Below are positions 14,801 through 26,900 of a stretch of DNA of 64,000 bases, one piece after another. The stretch spans positions 26,044,937 to 26,108,936 of the forward strand of contig OZ024741.1 in assembly GCA_964016885.1 (NCBI GenBank). The letters are read 5' to 3'. The position numbers and the translations under genes are program-made. The DNA comes from Eledone cirrhosa. Its lineage: Eukaryota > Mollusca > Cephalopoda > Octopoda > Eledonidae. The first letter of the stretch is position 1; every line of letters starts with the position of its first letter. Under the pieces are notes generated by a model. It worked only from the letters and a program-made list of their open reading frames with translations. It did not search any database and was not told the DNA's origin.

Positions 14801-16539
14801 AATTGTAAATTATCCGCGTTTAGTACGTACTATCCGTTAGGGTATAACGTGGGGCTGTAATACAGGAAAGTTTTATCAATTTATGTTTACAAGCCGAAAT
14901 TGCCTCAGATTTTTTGTTTAAGATGTGGTCATTGGCGTAGAGTATTTCTAGGGCTTCAGTGGTGCAGAGGTCACATGGTCTTTTATTTCCATTATACGAT
15001 CTAGCCTCAGCTAGGATCTCCCAGTGTAACCTATATTGGGTGTGGTTGTCTTTTAGACTCCAGATATAAGCTGAGTGTGACGTCATATTCCTTCTTAAAG
15101 GGTTAAGAAAAGAATGGATATGCATGTAAAGACGCTGCTTGAATCTATTGACGGTTAACCCTATGTAGTCCCTACAGCACGTGGATGTTTCAACCTTACA
15201 TTTGTAGACAATGTTACTGGAGAGGCATTTCCTGGATAGGGGGCAGTCAACCCGATTCCTACAATTACAGTTAGTACTAACTACAGGGTTGATCGTGTTC
15301 CTACGGTTAGGTAATTTAGCTAAATTTGACGCAGTGATGTTATGTGCAAGGTAAGGAGTCGTAGAGTAAGAAATGTTAATGGTATTTGTATTAAAAATTT
15401 TATTATGTACGTGTATTTTGCGTTTGTGTGTGTATGCAGGTTTGGACGTATGTAGGGTGTGTGTATATGTGTACTTTGTATTTTGGTTGATGTACGTTTA
15501 GCGAACATATGTGTGTTTACCTGTAGGTATGTGTGTGTGAGCGTTATATACGTATTTGTGGGTATATTTATATACGTTTATATAATTATATGTATACACG
15601 CACACACACACATATACATATTTTTTGTGTATTTAGTGTATACGTTCGTATGTGTGTGGGTACAGGTGTTGCGCGGGTTTTTGTATGTGTGTGCGTGTTT
15701 TCGTGTACGTGCTTGTATATGCATACCCATGGCGGGTGTTTTTGCGTATGCATGTATATGTACATTTATGGATGCGTGCATGTATATATTTAATTATTGT
15801 TGATTTCAATAACCTCTGTAATGTATTTACATTATTCTTAACTCTGTAGCCAAGAATCAAATAGAAACCTAAATGGAATTTTAGTCTACGACTTCATTTA
15901 TACCATAAACGTGGTTTTGTCTTTGTGTGTAATTGTTTTCACCGCTCCACATAATGACGTATGATCTTCGCTTTTTTTCGTTCTTTGCCAGGGAACGTCT
16001 CCACGAACCAACGTATCGTCTTCCTGTTTTCCTTTGGTGGCAACGTTTTTCGAAATATTTACTTCTGCGTTCACAGATTGATTTTTTTAGTTTCAGAAGA
16101 TCCCGTTAAGAGTGAAAGCAGCGATTTTTTGCTTAAACTTTATTCTGTTATTTTAATAAATATATATATATCATCATCATCATCATCATTTTACATCCAC
16201 TTTTCCCTGCTTGCAAGGGTGGGACGGGAACTGATTCTGGCTTGATTTCTACAGCTGGATGCGCTTCCTAACACAAACCTCATTTACAATGAGTGGTGGG
16301 TGTTTTTTTTCTGTGGGACCTACACATCCACTTTGCAGTGGAATGATATGGACCCTAGTTCCTATCATCTCATTTCTACAGCTGAGTAAACTGGAGCAAT
16401 GTGAAATAAAGTGTCTTGCTCAAGGAAACAACACATCACCCGGTCTGAGAATTGAACTCACAACCTTTCGATTGCAAAGCCAATGCTCTAACCACTAAAC
16501 CATGTGCCTCCATATCTTTAACCCCTAAGCCATGTGCCT

Positions 16540-16591
<52 letters not shown>

Positions 16592-17887
16592 TTAGAAATG
16601 CGCCTCCGGTAAAAACTTAAAACCAAAACTGAATACTAACGAATACTTATTACTAATTTATACTTATTCCTAATTAAATTTGTCACCATTTTCTTTTCCT
16701 TTTTACTAATATATCACAATTCGTGTGTCACAACTCTATATTTTTAAATATATATATATATCATCATTATCACAGTTTAACATCCAATTTTTCCACACTA
16801 GCATGAGATAGACGAGTTGTCCTGTTGTGGGACAAGCCATATATATAGTGTGGAGGCACATGGCTTAGTGGCTAGAGCATTGGCCTTGCAATCGAAAGGT
16901 TGTGAGTTCAATTCTCAGACTGGGTGATGTGTTGTTTCCTTGAACAAGACACTTTATTTCACATTGCTCCAGTTTACTCAGCTGTAGAAATGAGATGATA
17001 GGGACTGGAGTCCCTATCATTCTACTGCAAAGTGGTCGTGTAGGTGCCACGGCAAAAACCACCCAGCACTCACTGTAAATGAGGTTGGTGTTAGGAAGGG
17101 CATCCAGCTGTAGAAATCAAGCCAGAATCAGTTCCAGTCCCACCCTTGCAAGCAGGGAAAAGCGGACGTAAAATGATGATGATGATGATATATGTGTGTG
17201 TGTGTGTGTGCCTCACTTTCACTCTCTTCCATTACAGGGCCGTGAACAAGAACACACCTTTTTGTTTCGCCTGCAAGACCGTAAGGCATGTAAGCACCTA
17301 TGGAAGTGTGCAGTGGAACATCATGCCTTCTTCCGACTGAAAAAACCCCTAAAAGGGGCCAATGCAAGACAGAACTTCTTTAGAATGGGATCACGTTTTC
17401 GATACAGGTCAGTATCTGTTTATTTTTTACATATGCTTTTCCTCGCCCAAATCACAAAACCACTGACTTTTACATATTTATATATATATATATCATCAGC
17501 AGCATTTAATGTTCCTTTTCCTTGCTAGCAAGGTCTGGACAGGTTTTCACAGACTAAATTAGTACTCAAGTGGAACTACTGACCTGTCAGATTGGTCAAG
17601 AGCTCCCCTCTTGCTTACTTGCATTCCCACAGTCAACCATGTGCTCAGGCGGGCTTGAGGCCCACATCCCCACAGTCTACTGAGTGCATTTTATCATAGC
17701 AGCAGCACTAGATAGTTGTCATATCTTTGATACAACTGAAAAGTCCTCCCAACCCTTTGTTTGGATAGTTTTCTACAAGCATGAAAAAACAGATGTAATA
17801 ACTATGATAATTAAGCTCTGTTACCTACATAGAGCACTCTTTTTTCCTGGATTTTCCGACGGAATTACTTCATTTATTACATAACTA

Positions 17888-17920
<33 letters not shown>

Positions 17921-20900
17921 TGGGCATGGATACATTGAAACTCCAACGTCTGGCAACTGACTTGGTAAACACCCACAAAATTATTAACCATCTTGCCAAC
18001 AACAACCCTGAGTACCTTTTTGATTTCCATGTGTCTAACACACGTGGGCATGCCAACAGAGTCAGAAAACAGCACAGCTCCCATGACTTTCGGAAACATT
18101 TTTTCACGCTCGGGGTTGCTGAAGCATGGAACAAACTACCTGCATCAGTTAATGGCTGTCGAGACACTGCATCCTTTAAAATCTCCATGCTTCCTGAGAT
18201 TCGCCAACACTACACCTGATGCCCCCCCCCCCCTCCATACACACATACACACACACACACACATGTATTTCATGACTTGCACATTGTTCATTTTCCTAAC
18301 ATTTGTACATTATTCTATGTACTATACATGCACCTTTGATGAGTTGTAGTGCACCTGAGCACTGTACACAATAATTTCATTATTATTCTCTATATAACAA
18401 TCCTTTATGAGCGAGACAAGGTCACCTGACCCAACTTGCCTCTAAATGGGACAAACCTGTCTAACCCATGCTAGCATGGAAGATAGACGTTAAACGATGA
18501 TGATAATATATATGATGGTGGTGTATAATAAACATACATGTACAGGGTGTGGCAAAAATACCTCCCACATTTTAATGGTTGATCATGTAAAATATGGGAG
18601 GTTTTTCTCCCACGACCTGTATCTTACGAACATTTAAAAAAAATTTTTTAAAGCTGAGATCATGTGACTGCTATCTCAGTAATGGTGAGAATGCCAGGCA
18701 ACTCTTTCTGGATTTTTATCCACCATCGGTGACATTCACTCACTTGTTACTGAAACAAAATACACTCAAGTTTATGTGGTTTGTTTGTGTATGAAACATT
18801 AGCTGGAGGTACTCTTATGCATATAGTGCAAATTTGACTGGTTAAAGGGATATAATTAGAAGGGACACTAACAAGTTCAAATTCCGTCGAGGTTAACTTT
18901 GCCTTTCATCCTTACGGGGTCGGTAAAATAAAGTACCAGTAATGTACTGGGTAATTGCTGGCCTTGTGCCAAAAAGTAGAAACAATTATTATATGTTTAT
19001 TATATATGCTTTCATATAGATAGCTATGATGAACCACGCTATGTTAGTGCCACTTTTAATTACCATATGTATATTAGTGGTATATATGAAGGTACATACG
19101 ATATGTTTATGCACAATAAACATAATCTCAGATCCCAAATAATAAGTGTGGAGGGGGTGGGGGGTAATTTTTCTAGGTTGTCTCCGTTGATTTTTTTTTT
19201 AAAACCAAAATTAGTCGTTTAGTTTACATATTGAGACCCCAACCAATCCTATTTATTTTATAACGTATGGGATTTCTAGTAATGTTCTTTTTTTGTCATG
19301 TATAATGTTTTTTAATGTCTAAAGAAAATTGTTGCAGGAATGTTACCACTTAAAATAATATTTTGCCAGAGATAGATTAGCAAAATTTAATAAGTGGGTG
19401 TGTGGGGCGTGGAATAAGAGCGTAAGGGGGATGGAAAAAATCTGAAAAATTAATAAGCGAGGAGTGGATGTAATTATTCAAGACCCATGGATAGAAAAGT
19501 CATGTCACAGCTATCTCAGTAGCTATGTGAGAAAGTCACACACGTGTTTCTGAATTTTTATTTGTCATCATTTACTCATTTGGTACTGAGACAAGAATAA
19601 GTTATAGCTTATATACATACTTGCATATGAAACATAGGCTGGAAATGCTCATTTGCATATAACACAAATTAACATCAGCAGGAGATGTTCATTTGCATGT
19701 AGTGCAAGCTTGACTGGCTAGGAGGATTAATTAACTGTAGCACTAACATAGAGTGGTTCATAAGGGGAGTATATAGGAAAGCATGTATGATATGTTTATG
19801 TATAATATACATACATGAGTTTCACTATGAATATTTTAAGCTGTGATCATGTCACAGCTATATCAGAATATCAGACACATGTTTCTGGGTTTTTAGCCAT
19901 CATCAGTGATGTTTACTCACTTGGTACTAATTCATTATTTTGGCCGTTTGTATTCGCGATTGTATTCTTTCAGTCATTACCAAAGACTCATGACTGTAGG
20001 TAAGGGTTGGCATGAATACCGAATTGAAGATAGTGAATTTGGCTATTACACCTACCTCCCTTCTTCTGATTACTGAATGCTGAAACTGGTACATTACTGC
20101 ACCAGCTCCTGAAATTCTTGTACTTATTTCAGCTTCCTGCCTTCCATCACTTGTGAATACGGCCCCAAGATACTTGAACTTCTTCAGTGGAACTCCAATC
20201 ATATGTAACATGCTCTGTGCAGGCTTCCTTGAGAGGAGGAGTATCTCAGTTTTCACAGATGGTATTAGGGATGTTGATAATAATTCTGATAATGATGATG
20301 ATCTCTTTCATTTCTATATTAACAGTGGCTACACAGAGTACCAAACGGCTGCCATTAACAGAGCTCGGCGTGGCGTCAAGTTTGAGAGGAGAGCAAGTCA
20401 AAGGTATTCGAGACGGCCAACATTTGAGAGACAAGAGAAGGAGGAGGAGTTGCTCAGACGTGATACAGAGTCCCGAAGGTAAGTAGAAAACAGATACAAC
20501 AGCAGCCCTTCTTGTAGAGGTTTCAGTTAGAAGGGAGGGCAATACTATTGAATGCTGTCAAGATCTCTCAGATTGGTTATAGGGAGAAAGGAAGGTATCT
20601 TCAAACTGGAGATCTGGCCTAAATGCTTGGTGCTAAAGCTGATAATGGATTCTGTCTACAATACATTTAGGCCAGAACAGAAAGAGCCGCAACACTGCAA
20701 GGCATCATATCTGATTTGGTAACTTTGTCAGTCAACCACTCTAGACTGATATGGTAACTTTGTCAGTCAACCACTCTAGACTAGATACTTTATCAAAAAG
20801 ATAAAGATTAAATACAAAGATGGCTTCAGCTGGATTTGAACTCAGAATGCAAGGAGCTGGAATAAGTACTTTGAGTTGCAATGCTTTTGTTAATTCACCA

Positions 20901-23900
20901 CCTTACAATTGGGTTTCATTTTCCATTTGAAATATGGTCATTCCGAAGTAAATGACTTAAATAACGGTTGAAAAAATCGGGTAAAGTACCCCTAGAAATG
21001 GAAAAAAGTGGACAAAGCAAAGGCGCCTTGTTTAACCCTTTCATGACCATATTTCTAATAAGAATGTATTGCCTTTCGGATTTAATTATCAAAATAATTG
21101 TTTCTACTTTTGGCACAAGGCCAGCAATTATCCCAGTGTATTACTGGTACTTTATTTTATTTACCCCGTAAGGATGAAAGGCAAAGTTAATCTCAGCAGG
21201 ATTTGAACTCAGACCATAAAGGGCCGTAACTCTTTGCTACAAAGCATGACATCCGACCCTCTACCGATACTGCCAATCCACCGCCTTTTAATTATCAAAA
21301 TAATCATGACATATGGACAGTAGCTAGAGAGGCAGGTCAAAACTGGTGAGCTAGACTAAGGTAACATTTTCCTCCAGGCCACCAGGAGAACATCTGAGGG
21401 GGCAATCCCAAACAACTGCAGTACTGTCTGGTCAGGGTCCCCACAGTCACATGCTGGGCTATCTTTCATTCTCCATCGATGGAGATGATGGACTCTCCTG
21501 GTATGTGTTCTACAGATCTGATTAAAGGACACAAATTGCTTTCTTGGAAGGTCAAAGCCTGTTAGTTTAGATGTGGGGTCCTGGACGAGGTTTAATGAAA
21601 TAACTACCATTCCATTTAAACCGACCATATCTGACCAAAATTCTCTCACCTCTTTCTATTCAAACCAGCTGTAATCGGCTGTTCCTACTTATGTTAAGGT
21701 TTTGTTCTCAAAATAAATATCAAAATATCGACTTGATATTATGAGAGATATGTGAGGTAAAGCCTTTACAGTGAAAATATAATAGTATATATAGAGTAAT
21801 GTGAATGCTAAAGGGTTAATAACAAGAATATTTACCTACTGAAATCTGGTATGTAATAAAATTTCTGTCCAAGTTTTAAATTAAAATTTATCTCTTTAGC
21901 ATTTAAACCAGCCAGAATTCTCTCTCCTCTTTCTGTTTAAACTGGCTGTAAACCGTCCACTCATACTGATGTTAAGGTATTGTTCTCAAAATAAATAATT
22001 GTTTCTACTTTTGGCACAAGGCCAGCAAATACCCAGTACATTACTGGTACTTTATTTTATCGACCCCGTAAGGATGAAAGGCATAGTTAACCTTGGCTTG
22101 ATTTGAACTCAGACCGTAAAGGAACGTAACTAAGCTGGAAAGCATGGCGTCCGACTATCTACCAATACTGCAAATCCAATAAATAATATCAAAATCTCAT
22201 ATATTTGATGTTCCGTGAGCTAAAACCTTTACCGTGAAAATATAATAGTAAATATAGATTAATGTAAATGATAAAGGGTTAAACACATTACGTAATAAAA
22301 GCAGCATTGGGTGTGTTGCTATCATTTTTAATCATTTTTTTTCTTCTGTTATGCAGGCAAGTACAGAGAGGACAAGATATTGATGGTGAAAGCAAAACTA
22401 AAGGTAGCCAGGAATCTCTGCTAAACACACGGTCCCCATCACCTATGGTAGAAACTTTGACACAGTCCCCTAAACAGAGACCTGCTGGTAAATACACCAA
22501 TTCCAAAAGTAGAAACATCTCAAACAGCAGTGTCACTACTGCTACTACTACCACCACTACTACAACTACTACTACTATGAATACTAATACTGCTACAACT
22601 ACTACTGCTACTAGTGCTGTTGTTGATCCTTCAGAACAGTCACAGTCTGCTCCAATTTCTCCTTTAGAGCGTCTTGATTCTCTCATCAAAGGTGTTCAAG
22701 CTTCTGAACCTTGTCATCCACCTAAAGAGAATCTCTCCCCACCCCCTGCTGCTAAACTTACCATCAAGAAAACACCCCAAACACCAGAGTATACTGAAGA
22801 AAAGCCGGAAGTCTCATTACAAGGTGATTGTTTTGTTGATTTTTTTTTATATATATTTTTATAACCAATTCTAATTATCATCATCATCATCATCTTTCTC
22901 CTCCTCCACTACCACCTCATCCTGCCTGTGTCATCGCCTCTGTGAGTCTCAGTGATTTGAGGTCAACTCTTACAACCTCCACCCAAGTCTAAATCTCTAT
23001 AACCCTTTAGCATTTAAACCGGCTATATCCGGCTGGAATTCTCTCACCTCTTTCTGTTCAAACCAGCCACAACTGGCCACTTATACTTATGTTAGGGTGT
23101 TGTTCTCAAAATAAATATCATCAAAATCTCATAAATTCGATATTATGTGAGATAATTATGTGAGCTAAATCCTTACCGTGAAAATATAATAGTAAATATA
23201 GAGTAATGTAAATGTTAAAGGGTTAAGGTTATAATCACTAACTTAATAATGCAAAAGTTAGTTATATTACTAAATCTCTACAAATTCTTGATTATTTTCA
23301 AAATTATTTGAAAATTATAGGCAGTCTCTTTTCTTTGGGAATATGGTGAGCAAGGGGTTAAACATTGTCTGTTTATCATTTCAGAAGCGTCCGAGATTGC
23401 TGCTACTAAAATAAAAACTATTGAACAACCCAGTCATGTGCAACATATCATGAACAATGTAAATGAACTGAAGAATAACCAGGAGAAAGTCACATCTAAG
23501 ACGGCTCTTCCGATTCCTTCTGACCAAATGAAGTGCAACATCTTAAAGGCTAAACAACTTGAAGAACATGCTCATACAGGTAAGTCGTGTTGCTAGCAGC
23601 TCCAACAAAAAACAACCACCAAACAAACAACAGATCTTCTATGTGGTTGTTTGATGTGTTAGAAATAGCAGTCAATTCTCTATATATGTTTTGACCCTGC
23701 CAGTCTGGTATTCCAGTTTCTACTACAATCTTTGACTATATCCTGCTGCACACATCTCTTCACTGCTGTTATTTACACCACTGTCTGCATCTCATACACC
23801 CTGTAAGGTTGCTAGTGGTAGGAAGGACACCAAGCTATGGAAACCATCCCAAAAAACGTTGAGAGGATGCTTCAGTTGTGTGAAGAGCATGACAACCTTA

Positions 23901-26900
23901 TAAAGGTGTGATCTGAAGGGGATTTCTGGCAGTATTGGTAGAGTGTCAGACAGCATGCTTTGTGGCATAGAGTTACGTTCTAAGTTCAAATCCCTCCAAG
24001 GCTTTCATCCTTATGGGGTCGATAAAATAAAGTACTAGTAATGTTCTGGGGTCAGTTTAATCGACTTTCCCCTCCACAAGGCCTTGTGCTTGAATCAGAA
24101 ATCCTTATTAATAGGTAAAGCGACCATGTAGATGTTCCTTCATTTGTTATTGTTATTTTTATTGTCTCAATTTTACCAAAATAAATTCTCTGCAATTTCT
24201 TTTCTTCCAGTGAAAACAGAAGTTATAACAGAATTCTTCAAGTAAGTTGCCAATTGCCACTGATTTTTTTTTTATATCAAAATATCTTTAATGCTATTTG
24301 TGTATGTATATGTATATTTGTATGAATGCATGTAAATGGATGGATCTGTCTATGTATGTGTATATCTATCTGTGTGTTTTGTATGTCCATATATTTATGT
24401 ATCTGTGTACATGTTAATGTGTGTCTGTGTGGTTGTTGTATTCCTGCATGTTTTAACAGAGCCGTCTCTAAGAAGCTGGTTTAGTTTGCACCTCTTCTGA
24501 AGTTATGGTCTTTCATTGTTAACTAACTGTAACAATGTTGTATTTTCCTGTTCACTTCTTGTGTATGCCACTTCCTGTTAACCTTTGATGTGCCACTTCC
24601 TGTTGTGGAGCCATTTTCTTGTTACACATAACACAGTAAATGGTTGATTGAGTTGACTGAGCAAAATTTAGGAATAAATGAAGCCTGTGTCCAAGAGACA
24701 AACCTTACAGAAGGATGAAACTAAGGAATGAAGCATTTTAGAAAATCATGATACATTGCAGACGTAGGACACACAGGCTGTCCCATGTCACCAATATGGA
24801 GAAATAATTAAAAAAAAAATGTAAAGACAAGAAGGTAGAATATAGAATAATGATATATTTGTTCTGTTTTTTTTTTGTTTCGTTTTATGTGCTTTTCTAT
24901 TCTTTACTTTTCTATTTTGTTTGTTCTGTATGTAAATCCTTTACCTTAAAGCATGCATTGCCAGTATTATGAAGTGGTATTCATTTCAGACCTAATTCTG
25001 AGATATCCATTAATGAAAACGATGTTGTTGATGCTGCTACAACTGATACTACTACTATTACTACTGCTACTATAAAGTCCTGTAATGAGCTACAGGAAGA
25101 ACATTCCAGAGATGCCTTTTTAGCAGCCAATTCTAACTCTGATGAGAAAAGGTATCCTCACACTGTTCATTTGTAAAAATCTGGCTCTAGCCTTAGACTT
25201 CAGAAGAAAAGCTCTACCAGTTGGTAACTAGCTACATAGACAACTAGCCAATTAATCACCTAGCTAACTAGCCAGCTACACACCCAAACAACTAGCCATC
25301 TAACCAGTTAGTCAGCTAACCAATTAGCCAGCTAGTCAGCTAATATTATTAATAAACCCTAACAGCTAATATTATTAACAAAGGGCGGTGGATTGGCAGT
25401 ATCGGTAGAGGGTCGGACACCATGCTTTGCAGCAAAGAGTTACGGCCCTTTATGGTCTGATTTCAAATCCCGCTGAGGTTAACTTTGCCTTTCATCCTTA
25501 CGAAGTTGATAAAATATAATACCAGTCGCGCACTGGGGTCGATTTAATCGACTTCCCCCTCCCCCAAAATTGCTGGTCTTGTGCCTATATAAGAAACCAT
25601 TATTAACAAACCCTGTAACTAACAGAAAACTAATTGTGATGCTATACTAATATAACTGCTTTAAAACTTTAACATATGCTCATCCATTTTAACATATCTA
25701 TGACAACTTGTTTATAAAGTGAAGTCAGATCTATTACTAACAAATCCCACAGATGGTGAGACACAGCCAGTAGTGTATTTAGAGTTTGTACCATCCAGGA
25801 GCAGTCTTTGAGTTTCCACCCCACCAACAACAAATCCTGCTGATGATAGGGTACAAGCAGGGAGGAGGTCCTTGAGTTTCCACCCCACCATGAATAAATC
25901 ACATAGATGACGGGGCATAGCCAATGGTGTTAATAGAACTTGTGAAACCTGGAGGGAGGGGTTCTTAAGTTTCCATCCCACCATGAATAAATCACATAGC
26001 TGACAGGCCATAGCCAATGGTGTAGATAGGGCTTGTGAAACCTGGAGGGAGGGGTTCTTGAGTTTTGACCCATCATGAACAGGGCACAGTTAATGATGTC
26101 AGCTGGAGGGAGGTGTAGATAGGGCTTGTGAAACCTGGAGGGAGGGGTTCTTGAGTTTTGACCCATCATGAACAGGGCACAGTTAATGATGTCAGCTGGA
26201 GGGAGGAGTTATTGAATTTTCACCCACCAAATAAATTCCACAGATGATGAAGCCCAGCCAATGGTGTATCTAGAGCTTGTGTCAACTGGAGAGAAGGTTT
26301 CTTCAGTTTCCATCCACCATGAACAAATCCTACACATATAACTAGAGTTTGTGCCACCTATGGCACCCTACTATGAAATACATAGTGCTGTAGACCAAAA
26401 GCTGTTCATCTCAAAAGTGTCATCCGGGGTGAACTACACCTTCTAGCTATACTACAGGATATGGCATTAAAATGGGGTTTTCTTTTTGTTGGGGGAGGGG
26501 GAATATTATTGAGTAATCTGAATCTTGAAAGTTTTCATTAGTTCTTTCACCTTTGTTGTTGCTAACAAATTTTAACATTGACACTTTGCTCATTATTAAA
26601 CTAATTTAAATATTTACTAATTAAACTGCTTTACTACTACTGTACATCATATCCTGAAACTATGGTAAGCTTATATCTTTGTATAAGTCACATTTTTCCA
26701 CTAAAATAGAATGTGATAAACTAAAATGTTATTTATCTACAGGGCCAACAAAACCTCAATTCAAAATATATGGTACATTGTAAATGTTGTATGTAAAATG
26801 GTGGTGTGACTTATCTACTAGACCTACAAAACCTCAATTCAAAATATATGGTACATTGTAAATGTTGTATGTAAAATGGTGGTGTGACTTATCTACTAGA

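Larger units (their letters stand above)
13845..16165. mobile_element. Penelope-like element fragment between long inverted arms
   Basis: The left arm (about 13845-14620) and right arm (about 15415-16165) are reverse complements of each other with moderate divergence. Matching anchors are GTTAAGAATAGTGTAAATAC at 14187 against the complement near 15840, and the AGACGTTCC blocks near 14010 and 15980. Between them (14800-15410, minus strand) is the C-terminal part of a Penelope-like polyprotein. Penelope elements often carry terminal repeats in direct or inverted arrangement, which fits. The arms contain AC/AT-rich low-complexity stretches. Confidence 0.75.

Noticed and set aside
17128..17367. 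79-codon minus-strand frame over exon 17238
   Set aside because: Shadow of the exon and the GAT/GTGT repeat before it.
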